The notes under the pieces: model-generated
The model's input: only the letters and a program-made list of their open reading frames with translations
Database searches by the model: none
What the model was told of the DNA's origin: nothing
Program-made: the position numbers and the translations under genes
Shown: positions 1-8,083 of the stretch, one piece after another
Numbering within the stretch: the stretch's first letter is position 1
How the letters are laid out: each line of letters opens with the position of its first letter
Assembly: GCA_030149995.1 (NCBI GenBank)
Contig: JASLGV010000008.1
Coordinates: 1 to 15,267 of the forward strand
Length of the DNA: 15,267 nucleotides
Reading direction: 5' to 3'
Origin: Pedobacter sp.
Lineage (GTDB): Bacteria; Bacteroidota; Bacteroidia; Sphingobacteriales; Sphingobacteriaceae

Positions 1-2837
1 AATCAGAAAGCAATGCAGAATTGTCCTTATTAAAGGAGAATGCAAAATTCTATGCAGCAGTTTGCGCTTTAGAACTTGGAAACAGCGATGCTGAAGGCCT
101 ATTTCAATCCTTTATACGCGATTATCCCTTAAATCCGAATACCAAACTGGCTTATTTTCACGTAGGCAAATCTTATTTCAATCAGAAAAATTATCAGAAA
201 GCACTTGAATGGTTTGAAAAAACAGATCCTTCTACACTTTCCGGTAAACAACGTACCGAGTACCAGTTTAAACAGGGATATGCCTATTTTGAACTGAAAA
301 ACTACGAAAAAGCCGAGCCTTTGTTTGAGCAGGTAAAAAAAGAAAAAAACGATTACCAGGAAAGTGCTACTTATTACTTTGCCTACATTAATTACCTGAA
401 TAAAGAGTATAAAACAGCGCTGGCAAATTTCGAGAAACTGAAAGGCTCGCCTACTTACGAAGCCAGCTATCCGTATTACATTACTTCTATGTATTACCTG
501 GATGAGCGTTACGATGATGTAATCAGCTACGCCATTCCGGCCATGCAAAAAACAAAACAACAGTTTGAGCCCGAAATGCTCAGCCTGGTAGCCGCTTCTT
601 ATTTTGCCAAATCTGATTTTAAAAATGCCGAAAAATACTTCGCTGCTTTTTATGCCGCCGATAAATCGGAAACTAAAAATAATCTGTTTATATACCAGTA
701 CGGTTATTCCCTGTTTCAGAATAAAAAATACAAGGAATCTGTTGCTGTATTAGAAAAGCTCAATACAGACGATGTATACCTGCAAAACGGTATGTACACC
801 CTGGGTAAGGCCTTTATAGAATTAAACAACAAGCAAAAGGCACAAAGTGCGTTTTTCAGAGCTTCGCGCCTGGATCTGGATAAAGGGATACAGGAAGAAG
901 CCTGGCTTAATTATGCCAAGCTGAGTTATGAACTTGAGTTTCATCAGCAAGCCCTGGATGCCACACAAAGCTTTCTGAAACAATTCCCGAATTCAAGAAA
1001 GATAAATGAAGCCAAAACACTGCTGGGCGAAGTTTTATTAACCACCAAAAACTACCAGGCTGCAGTCGATATTCTGGAACCCATCCCAAATAAAACCCTC
1101 GAAGCCAGAGAAGCTTACCAGAAGGTAACGTATTTCCGCGGACTTGAATTTTACAATGAGCGTGCCTTTCCAAATGCTTTATCGATGTTTTTACGCTCGG
1201 AAAAATTCCCTGAAGACAATGAGATCTCTGCATTAGGGGCCTACTGGAAAGCAGAATCGATGTACGAACTGCGCAAATACGGAGAGTCGGTCAAAACGTT
1301 TGAGCAATTCCTGAAAATGCCAGGTGCCGATAAGACAGGTGTTTATAATTTTGCCAACTATGCACTGGCTTATGCTGCTTTCGAAGATGAGAAATACAGC
1401 AAAGCAGCCAACTATTTCGAAAAATTCCTGGCTGGAAACGATAAAGACCAGAAGACCATTAACGATGCAACCATCCGTTTGGCAGATGCCTACTTTGTAA
1501 ATAAAAATTACAGCGAGGCCATGGCCAACTACAATACCATTATTAAACGTAAAACAAGTGCCGAAGATTATGCCTTATTTCAAAAAGGAATGATCCAGGG
1601 TTTACAAGGTCAATACGATACAAAGATTGCCACCATGCAAAGTTTGTTAAGCCAGTTCCCGAATTCAAATTATGCAGACGATGCCGGATTTGAAACAGCT
1701 TATACTTACTTTACTAAAGGTGATTTTGATAAATCTAAATCAGATCTGGTAGGCCTGGTTGCCAAATACCCGCACAGCAGTTACATTCCAAAAGCACTCG
1801 TAACCATTGGTTTGGTGCAGTACAACCAGGACCAGGGCGATGCGGCCTTAGAATCGTTTAAAAAAGTAATCCGTGATTACCCAAGTGCTGATGAAGCCAA
1901 ACAAGCACTTGAGTCTATCAAAAACATTTATGTAGACAAAGGAGATGCCAATGCTTTCATTTCATACGCCGGTACAACCCCACTGGGTAACTATTCAAAT
2001 GCAGAACAAGACAACATTACTTTTGCAGCTGCCAATAACCTGTACCTCAAAGGGGATGCCGGTGGCGCTGTTTCTGCTGTAAATGCTTACTTTGATAAAT
2101 TCCCTAAAGCCATTCACGATAAGGAAGCCAAGTTTATCCGCGCAGAATCACTCGTAAAACTGAAACGCCCGGATGAGGCTATTGCAGATTACGAATACAT
2201 TTTAAATGACTGGACAAGTGATTATACAGAACGCTCACTGCTGAGCATTTCGAAATTGTTCTTAGATCAGAAGAAATACAACGAAGCAATCGTTTACTTG
2301 AAAAGACTTGAAACCACAACAGATTATAAAGCGCATTACAGTTATGCCATTAACAATTTGCTGAAAGCTTACGATGCACTGAATATGCCAGACGACATGC
2401 TTAAATATGCTCAACTGACAAAAGAATCTGAAAAAGCATCAGAAGAAGAAAAGAACAGTTCAGGTCTGTTTGCCGGTAAAGCGTACCTGTTAAAAGGCGA
2501 TACCACTGCGGCTGTTAAAGAGCTTAAAAATGTAGTGCTTAAAACCAAAACGGTAGCCGCTGCCGAAGCAAAATACAACCTGGCACTTATTGAGTATAAT
2601 CACGGTGATTACAAAACCTCACAGAAAACATGTTTCGACCTGATCAACAACATGCCTTCGTATGATTACTGGGTAGCCAAATCCTTTATTCTCTTATCTG
2701 ATAACTATGTAGCGTTGAAAGATACTTTACAGGCCAAAAGCACACTTTTAAGTATCATTGATAATTACAGCAACAAGACCGATAACATCATTGCAACAGC
2801 TAAACAAAAATTAGAGAAACTTAACCAGAAGAAGTAG
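1..2837 (+). CDS. Large tetratricopeptide-repeat (TPR) protein, 5'-truncated by window edge
   Basis: The reading frame is already open at base 3 and runs without a start signal through the window edge, so the N-terminus (including any signal peptide) lies outside. The TTG at 21 is not a convincing start. About 944 residues are visible, made almost entirely of TPR-type helix pairs. Recurrent signatures are A-x-x-x-F-E-K and Y-x-x-G-x-x-Y-F-x-x-x-x-Y-x-x-A, with F-P-N-S turns between units (for example near 985-1000 and 1655-1670). There is no enzymatic motif. TPR solenoids usually act as protein-binding scaffolds. Location cannot be read here, but the outer-membrane barrel gene 4 nt downstream suggests a periplasmic or envelope role in complex with it. 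The pair is almost certainly cotranscribed. The TPR call is firm; the function is unknown. Confidence 0.9.
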   Translation, partial: SESNAELSLLKENAKFYAAVCALELGNSDAEGLFQSFIRDYPLNPNTKLAYFHVGKSYFNQKNYQKALEWFEKTDPSTLSGKQRTEYQFKQGYAYFELKNYEKAEPLFEQVKKEKNDYQESATYYFAYINYLNKEYKTALANFEKLKGSPTYEASYPYYITSMYYLDERYDDVISYAIPAMQKTKQQFEPEMLSLVAASYFAKSDFKNAEKYFAAFYAADKSETKNNLFIYQYGYSLFQNKKYKESVAVLEKLNTDDVYLQNGMYTLGKAFIELNNKQKAQSAFFRASRLDLDKGIQEEAWLNYAKLSYELEFHQQALDATQSFLKQFPNSRKINEAKTLLGEVLLTTKNYQAAVDILEPIPNKTLEAREAYQKVTYFRGLEFYNERAFPNALSMFLRSEKFPEDNEISALGAYWKAESMYELRKYGESVKTFEQFLKMPGADKTGVYNFANYALAYAAFEDEKYSKAANYFEKFLAGNDKDQKTINDATIRLADAYFVNKNYSEAMANYNTIIKRKTSAEDYALFQKGMIQGLQGQYDTKIATMQSLLSQFPNSNYADDAGFETAYTYFTKGDFDKSKSDLVGLVAKYPHSSYIPKALVTIGLVQYNQDQGDAALESFKKVIRDYPSADEAKQALESIKNIYVDKGDANAFISYAGTTPLGNYSNAEQDNITFAAANNLYLKGDAGGAVSAVNAYFDKFPKAIHDKEAKFIRAESLVKLKRPDEAIADYEYILNDWTSDYTERSLLSISKLFLDQKKYNEAIVYLKRLETTTDYKAHYSYAINNLLKAYDALNMPDDMLKYAQLTKESEKASEEEKNSSGLFAGKAYLLKGDTTAAVKELKNVVLKTKTVAAAEAKYNLALIEYNHGDYKTSQKTCFDLINNMPSYDYWVAKSFILLSDNYVALKDTLQAKSTLLSIIDNYSNKTDNIIATAKQKLEKLNQKK

Positions 2838-2841
2838 AAAC

Positions 2842-4545
2842 ATGAAGTCGATTAAATTTATATATAGTTCACTGTTTTTTTTAGCTGCCGGATTGATGAC
2901 GGTGCAGGCACAGGATAAAAAAACCGAAAAAGAAGAAAAATCAACGGTTAGCGAAGAGGTTGAAGTGGTTCGCCCATATAAACCTATTTTAGCCGAAGCT
3001 GTAAAGCTGAGAAGAAGTCCGGATTTGAATGATGTTAAAACCTACAAAGCCAGGCTGAGCTACAGCATTACCGACAAAAAACTGGAATTAAACAGCGATA
3101 TTAAAAAGTTACAGGCACAGCAGTTGGCTGATGAGAAACAAACTGAGCTGATTAACAATTATGTAAAAGGTGGGTTTGGAAACCTGGCCACCATACTGGG
3201 TGAAGCTTATATCAACCTGGGCCGCGATGAAGGTATGCAGCTGGGTGGTTATTTTAAACATTTCAGTCAGGAAGGTAAGCTGAATAAACAAAACAGCAGC
3301 AGCCAGCAGCTGAGTGTTTTTGGCCGCAGTATTCTGGACGATCATACCTTAAGCGGCAAACTAAACTTTGAACGCAACGGATTGTATTTTTATGGGATAG
3401 ATGATAAACAACCTACCCTGAATCCAAATCCCGAAAAACAAGCCTTAACCTTCTTTGAAGCAGAGGGCGAGCTGGCCAGAAACTACCAGGCTGATGAAAA
3501 TGCCTTGAGTTATGCATTAAAAGCGAACGGTTACGTTTGGAGCGATAAATTTAAAGCACGCGAAAATTACATTGGATTAAGCGGTTATTTAAACAAGCGC
3601 ATCAGTTCTTTTAACCTGGGGCTTGCGGCTTCAGCCGAGTTTGGCAATACAAAAGATGCCTTAACAAGTGTTGGCAATAACCTATTGCGTTTAAATCCCT
3701 ATATCCGCCTGCAGGTAAATGGTGTAAAATTAACGGCCGGAATTAACTTTGTACAGGAGTTTGGCGATTACAGCAGCACGAAATTATTCCCGGCTGTAAC
3801 GGCAGATTTCACCCTGATTCCGGATTATTTACAATTATTTGGTGAGCTGAAAGGCGATGTAAACCGCAACTCTTTAAAAGGCTTTACAGATGAAAATCCA
3901 TTCCTGAACAGCAACATCCTGGTAAAAAACACAGTAGAGAAACTGAGCATCAGTGCGGGTATTAAAGGTACCGGCGGCCCGGGTTTTGGTTATAAAGCAC
4001 GTTTTTACATGAAGCAGATCGATGATATGCCATTATTTGCCAATAACTTTACTGATTTTAATAAGTTTGATGTACTGTACGATTTTGGTAAAACAAAGGT
4101 TACCGGATTGGAAGGAGAAATATCGGTACAGGTAAGTGACGCCTTAAAATGGACGGGTAAACTGAATATTGACGATTACAGCCCGGCATCTGAAACATAC
4201 AGCTGGTTTAAACCAGGACTTAAAGTTGGATCGAACTTTGTTTATACCTACAATAAGAAGTTAAGCCTGAACGCAAGTGTAGCCATCCAGGATGATACAA
4301 AGGCCAAGATCTATACTTCTGCACCAGTTAATCCACTGGAATACATAGTTCCGAATACATCGATAGAATCCATTACAACAGTAAAAGGTTTTGTAGATCT
4401 GGGCGTTGGAGCAGATTACCGCATCAACAATAAGTTTTCTGTTTTTGCCAAAGCCAATAACATTTTAAACAAAAATTACAGCCGCTACTTATATTACCAG
4501 GTAAATGGCTTTAACATTTTTGGTGGCCTTACCTACTCGTTCTAA
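2842..4545 (+). CDS. Outer-membrane beta-barrel protein, TonB-dependent-receptor-like, without a recognisable plug
   Basis: The 567-residue product starts with a clear Sec signal peptide (basic MKSIK, a hydrophobic stretch, cleavage after the Ala of V-Q-A-Q around residue 23-24). A charged Lys/Glu-rich stretch follows, then a short motif, E-V-E-V-V-R-P-Y-K-P, at about residues 39-48. The rest is alternating amphipathic beta strands, ending in an aromatic strand with terminal Phe (G-L-T-Y-S-F), the usual outer-membrane assembly signal. The C-terminal part (N-N-K-F-S-V-F-A-K-A-N-N-I-L-N-K-N-Y) matches the last strands of TonB-dependent receptors. Those usually exceed 700 residues and carry a plug of about 130 residues, which I do not see. 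The gene starts 4 nt after the upstream TPR gene and no strong ribosome-binding site is visible. It could be a small receptor-like channel or a structural barrel served by the TPR partner; the substrate is unknown. Confidence 0.85.
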   Translation: MKSIKFIYSSLFFLAAGLMTVQAQDKKTEKEEKSTVSEEVEVVRPYKPILAEAVKLRRSPDLNDVKTYKARLSYSITDKKLELNSDIKKLQAQQLADEKQTELINNYVKGGFGNLATILGEAYINLGRDEGMQLGGYFKHFSQEGKLNKQNSSSQQLSVFGRSILDDHTLSGKLNFERNGLYFYGIDDKQPTLNPNPEKQALTFFEAEGELARNYQADENALSYALKANGYVWSDKFKARENYIGLSGYLNKRISSFNLGLAASAEFGNTKDALTSVGNNLLRLNPYIRLQVNGVKLTAGINFVQEFGDYSSTKLFPAVTADFTLIPDYLQLFGELKGDVNRNSLKGFTDENPFLNSNILVKNTVEKLSISAGIKGTGGPGFGYKARFYMKQIDDMPLFANNFTDFNKFDVLYDFGKTKVTGLEGEISVQVSDALKWTGKLNIDDYSPASETYSWFKPGLKVGSNFVYTYNKKLSLNASVAIQDDTKAKIYTSAPVNPLEYIVPNTSIESITTVKGFVDLGVGADYRINNKFSVFAKANNILNKNYSRYLYYQVNGFNIFGGLTYSF

Positions 4546-4569
4546 GGTATAAAAACCAGAAAAACATAC

Positions 4570-4584
4570 AGGACAAACTGTCCT
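4570..4584. other. Small perfect hairpin before the terminator
   Basis: AGGACA (4570-4575) and TGTCCT (4579-4584) form a perfect 6-bp inverted repeat around an AAC loop, 24 nt after the stop codon of the barrel gene and just before the main terminator hairpin. It has no T-tract of its own. It could stabilise the mRNA 3' end or simply be chance; both the sequence and its symmetry are directly visible. Confidence 0.45.
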
Positions 4585-4587
4585 ATA

Positions 4588-4624
4588 AAAAAAGTGGCAT
4601 TGCGTTATGCAATACCACTTTTTT
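4588..4624. terminator. Bidirectional intrinsic terminator between convergent operons
   Basis: A 16-bp inverted repeat spans 4588-4603 and 4609-4624 with a GTTAT loop. Its core is GTGGCATTGC/GCAATACCAC with one C-A mismatch. The stem is flanked by an A-run on the left and a T-run on the right, so each strand gives a hairpin followed by a U-tract. It lies 42 nt after the barrel stop (4545) and 70 nt after the phosphatase stop (4695, - strand), as expected for a terminator shared by two convergent units. Confidence 0.9.
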
Positions 4625-4694
4625 ATACCCGAATAATCTTTAACAGAGCGATCTGATGATCTATTAAATAAGACCAGGCAATTATCTTTCCCGA

Positions 4695-6557
4695 TTATTT
4701 TTTACCTGCAACAATCGCTTTTAAAATCTTAAAAAAGATCTCGTTGTTTTGATATGTACCCCTGAAAAGGTCAGCATAAGGTCCATAAGCAAAAACAGGT
4801 ACTACAATATTCGTATGGTCGTTCGTACTGAAATGTCCTCTAATCATACCTTTAGCAGGATCTGTATCTAAAAGTGTTAAACCACCTGTTTCATGATCGG
4901 CCGTTACCACAACAAGCGTTTCCCCATCCTCATCTGCAAAACGAAGAGCCGCTTCTACAGTTTTATCAAAATCATGCAGTTCTGTTACCACGTATGTCAG
5001 GTTGTTTACATGACCACCGTAATCGATTTGCGCGCCTTCTGTCATGATGAAAAAGCCCTTATCATTTTTCGATAATAGTTTTGTACTGTGCACAAGTGCC
5101 TGCTTAAGCATGTCTCCTCTACCCTGATAAACCGGGCGTGTTGCCGAATCAGCTAAAAGAACCAGCTGCTTCCCGCCGCTCTGCGCTTTAAAATCAGCCA
5201 TGCTGGTGCTTAGCTTAAATCCTTTATCGCGCAGCTGCTGTACCAATTGTGGCTGCTTATTTTCAAGGAAGCTTTTTTGATTGGAACCAATTAGAATATC
5301 TGCCTTGCTTTGCAGAAAATCGGCTGCAATTTCCTGACTCATGGAACGGTCTGGCTGGTGTGCATAAAAGGCAGCGGGTGTTGCATCCGTTATATCACCT
5401 ACGCTGATAATGGCACTTTTAATGCCCCGGATCGCAAGCGTATCAACCAGGTTGGTTCTTTTTAAATTATCAGGACCTAAACCAATATAGCGGTTATTGG
5501 TCTTCGAACCTGTTGCCAGGGCGGTACCACCAGCGGCAGAATCTGTATTTCCGGCATCTGAAGCACTGGTCTGGGCAAACCCAATGTTGCGCATCTGCGT
5601 AATGTTCAGATTACCGTGGTTGGCCATTAAGCCGGCATGAATTTGTGCCAGCCCCATCCCATCGCCTATAAGCAGGATTACATTTTTAACCTTTTTATGT
5701 AAACCATCCGTTTTGTAGCTGGGTGTATAAACCGGATAAGGAACCGGCTGCTGATAACTCAATTTATCTTTGTTGAGATAAAAGTCCATCAGCTTTTCCG
5801 GTACATCTGTATTGATCCAGTCTACCCCTAATTTTTCGAGTACAATCCAGGTATTAGGACTGTCTTGTGTAGCCCATAACCGGAAGGTTTTCCCCTGCTG
5901 GTGTACTTTGTTAATAAGCGCTTTTAAACGTGCTTCGTCTGTAGTGGTTGGATTTCCCTTTCCATTCCAAACGGTATGGTTTTTAAGATCATCGCTAATC
6001 ATGGCCACCCGTTTAAGTTGTTCTTCCGTATAAGGAATATGCGGACGTCCATCAAATGAGAATTGTACCGGATAATCCTTAAAATCGGCCGGTGGCGGCA
6101 CATCGCCACTAATGGTAATGCGAATGGCCTGTGGATTCTGGGCAAAGTCGAAGATCTCTTTGTAAGGTTGCAGTTCTTTTAACAGCTGTGGCAACACATG
6201 TTTGTAATCCTCCTTCACATCGATTACCAGTTGCAGCTTTAAGTCCGGGTTTTTATACGGATGATTTCCGTTGGCACGGTAAAAAGCAGCTAAAGGAGCC
6301 AGATAGGTTTTCTGCAAGGTGAAACCTGGTTTAATTTCGCCGCTTTCGTGCGCTACATACAAGGTATCATTTCTTAAAAAAACGTCGGCTTCGATCGAGC
6401 CCATTCCGGCATAATAGGCCGTTAGCAAAGGTATTTTTTGTTGGTAGTCGTTGTGGCTATGGCCACGGTTGGGCGTTAAAATCGTTTGAGCTGATGCACT
6501 GAACAGTGCCGACCCGAAGGTCAGCACTATACAGCTCATCCATATTTTTTTTACCAT
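4695..6557 (-). CDS. Secreted bifunctional phosphodiesterase (PI-PLC/GDPD-like) - alkaline phosphatase
   Basis: The 620-residue product has a signal peptide ending near A23-Q24. Residues about 25-260 are a PI-PLC/GDPD-superfamily domain: H33-S-H35-N-D, then E56-A-D58 and H70-E, matching the catalytic His / metal Glu-x-Asp / second His pattern, and R-L-W-A-T plus I-N-T-D-V-P near the barrel end. Residues about 290-620 are an alkaline phosphatase with its expected ligands: D299 in I-G-D-G-M-G, T338-D-S340 (nucleophile S340), E507, D512 and H516 in T-E-G-A-Q-I-D-Y-G-G-H, D554-H555 in T-A-D-H-E-T-G-G, and H581. All main catalytic residues appear present in both halves. The predicted role is periplasmic or surface cleavage of a phosphodiester followed by removal of phosphate. 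The ATG overlaps the end of the SusD gene by 7 nt, implying translational coupling and a shared substrate. The exact substrate is unknown. Confidence 0.92.
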   Translation of the reverse strand: MVKKIWMSCIVLTFGSALFSASAQTILTPNRGHSHNDYQQKIPLLTAYYAGMGSIEADVFLRNDTLYVAHESGEIKPGFTLQKTYLAPLAAFYRANGNHPYKNPDLKLQLVIDVKEDYKHVLPQLLKELQPYKEIFDFAQNPQAIRITISGDVPPPADFKDYPVQFSFDGRPHIPYTEEQLKRVAMISDDLKNHTVWNGKGNPTTTDEARLKALINKVHQQGKTFRLWATQDSPNTWIVLEKLGVDWINTDVPEKLMDFYLNKDKLSYQQPVPYPVYTPSYKTDGLHKKVKNVILLIGDGMGLAQIHAGLMANHGNLNITQMRNIGFAQTSASDAGNTDSAAGGTALATGSKTNNRYIGLGPDNLKRTNLVDTLAIRGIKSAIISVGDITDATPAAFYAHQPDRSMSQEIAADFLQSKADILIGSNQKSFLENKQPQLVQQLRDKGFKLSTSMADFKAQSGGKQLVLLADSATRPVYQGRGDMLKQALVHSTKLLSKNDKGFFIMTEGAQIDYGGHVNNLTYVVTELHDFDKTVEAALRFADEDGETLVVVTADHETGGLTLLDTDPAKGMIRGHFSTNDHTNIVVPVFAYGPYADLFRGTYQNNEIFFKILKAIVAGKK

Positions 6558-8071
6558 CCTGCATTTTGTTTAATAACCCCCGAACTGTTATCTATTTCTC
6601 TTTGCGGAACGGCCCAAACATCGTGTACCTGCGGATTGAAATTTCTTGCAGGCCAGATTATGTTTCCAGCCGAATCGTGCAACGGCTTGGCATAAGCAGC
6701 CTGCGCATCGCCCCATCTTACCAGATCGCGGTGACGGTCTGCCCACTCTCCTGCCAGCTCATTGCGGCGCTCGCGTTTCAGATCGCTTAAGTCCATTCCG
6801 CTTTTGCTCCCCAAACCTGCTCTTACCCGAATCTTGTTTAACTCCGTATCACCGGCACCTGCACCATTTAACATAATGGCCGCTTCTGCTTTAATCAGCA
6901 ACACTTCTGCATAACGCATCAACGGTACGTTTAAATCTGTTGTACCATTGTCTCCATCTGGATTTACGTGCAAAGGAATTGGATCATTATAGCTAAAAGG
7001 CTCCATGTATTTTTTAAACTGATAATCAGAGGTAGCGCCCGCATCTTTGGTAAAGCTGCGTTCTGCACCAAAAAACATAAACTTATCTCCTGTTTTTAAA
7101 ATGGTGGCTTCGCGGCGTAAATCGCCAGCCTCAAAAGAATCGTATAATTCTTTGGTTGGCAGGTAGTAGCCCCAGCCGTTATAAATCCCCCAGGCCTTAT
7201 TGGTTAACATTACACCTGGCAATTTACTACCCCAGCCGGTACCTCCGCCATTAGGTGTACAAACAACCGACCAGATGTATTCTTTAGACCAGTTGTTGGC
7301 AGCTTTGAACACATCGGTAAAATTATCGAGTAAACCATGCTTACCCGAATTAATAACCATATCTGCATATTTTGCAGCATTTGCATAATCCTTTTTGTAC
7401 AGGTATACTTTTGAAAGATACGACCAGGCAGCTGTTTTATGTGCCTTTCCGTAATCACCTGCTTTCATATCTGAAAAGTAAGGCAGATTATCGGCAGCTT
7501 TTAAGAGCAACTGAATAATGTAGTCGTAATTTTCATTTACATTTTTTGCTCTTGCAACCGGTAAAGCCGGATCGCTTTCTGGCGTTACAATGGGAACCCC
7601 TGCTTTATCATTTCCGTAATTAGCCGCCAGCTGAAAATAAACCAGTCCGGCATTAAAATAAGCATCTCCAATAATTTGTTTTTTCAAAGCTTCATCCATA
7701 GGAATGCCCGGAACGTGCTCAATAATATCGTTTGCCCTTTTTATAATGGCATAACGCATGCTCCACTGCGACTCTGTATATCCGCCGCCAATATAACTGC
7801 GGTTAAAGTTTTTGATGTTATCGCCTTCCGGTTTATTTCTGCCCGTTACCATATCGTCGCTGGCGTTGATAAACCAGAACATTCCCCTGCCGTAATAATC
7901 TTCCTGGTTGTAGTTAGTGTACATACCTGCTTCAGCCTTGATGGCATCTTCTCTGGTTTTCCAGAAATTTTGTGCCGATGGTGGCCCTTCCGGTGCAATA
8001 TCAAGTTGTTTGGTACAGGCTGTAAAAAGTGCCAGTGCACCCAATGTAAAGTATTTTATATTCGTTTTCAT
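6551..8071 (-). CDS. SusD/RagB-family outer-membrane substrate-binding lipoprotein
   Basis: The product is 506 residues, a normal SusD length. It has a lipoprotein signal peptide with lipobox F-T-A-C (C19 lipidated). The family's early S-A-Q-N-F-W-K-T-R-E-D-A segment follows at about residues 32-43, TPR-like helices come after (L-L-I-K-A-E-A-A-I-M-L-N-G-A-G, then L-N-K-I-R-V-R-A-G-L), and the C-terminus is the typical V-P-Q-R-E-I-D...I-K-Q-N-A-G-W. SusD proteins sit on the cell surface as lids over their SusC transporter and capture ligand. The gene begins 12 nt after the SusC stop and its end overlaps the phosphatase start (6551-6557), so the three are one transcript. The binding specificity cannot be read from sequence. 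The coupled enzyme suggests a phosphate-ester or phosphodiester ligand rather than a plain glycan, which is an inference. Confidence 0.95.
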   Translation of the reverse strand: MKTNIKYFTLGALALFTACTKQLDIAPEGPPSAQNFWKTREDAIKAEAGMYTNYNQEDYYGRGMFWFINASDDMVTGRNKPEGDNIKNFNRSYIGGGYTESQWSMRYAIIKRANDIIEHVPGIPMDEALKKQIIGDAYFNAGLVYFQLAANYGNDKAGVPIVTPESDPALPVARAKNVNENYDYIIQLLLKAADNLPYFSDMKAGDYGKAHKTAAWSYLSKVYLYKKDYANAAKYADMVINSGKHGLLDNFTDVFKAANNWSKEYIWSVVCTPNGGGTGWGSKLPGVMLTNKAWGIYNGWGYYLPTKELYDSFEAGDLRREATILKTGDKFMFFGAERSFTKDAGATSDYQFKKYMEPFSYNDPIPLHVNPDGDNGTTDLNVPLMRYAEVLLIKAEAAIMLNGAGAGDTELNKIRVRAGLGSKSGMDLSDLKRERRNELAGEWADRHRDLVRWGDAQAAYAKPLHDSAGNIIWPARNFNPQVHDVWAVPQREIDNSSGVIKQNAGW

Positions 8072-8083
8072 TCTTCTTAAAAG

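Noticed and set aside
129..560. 143-codon open frame on the - strand opposite the TPR gene
   Set aside because: The Phe/Ile/Val-rich translation is what the antisense of Lys/Glu/Tyr-rich TPR codons gives; no domain or start signal.
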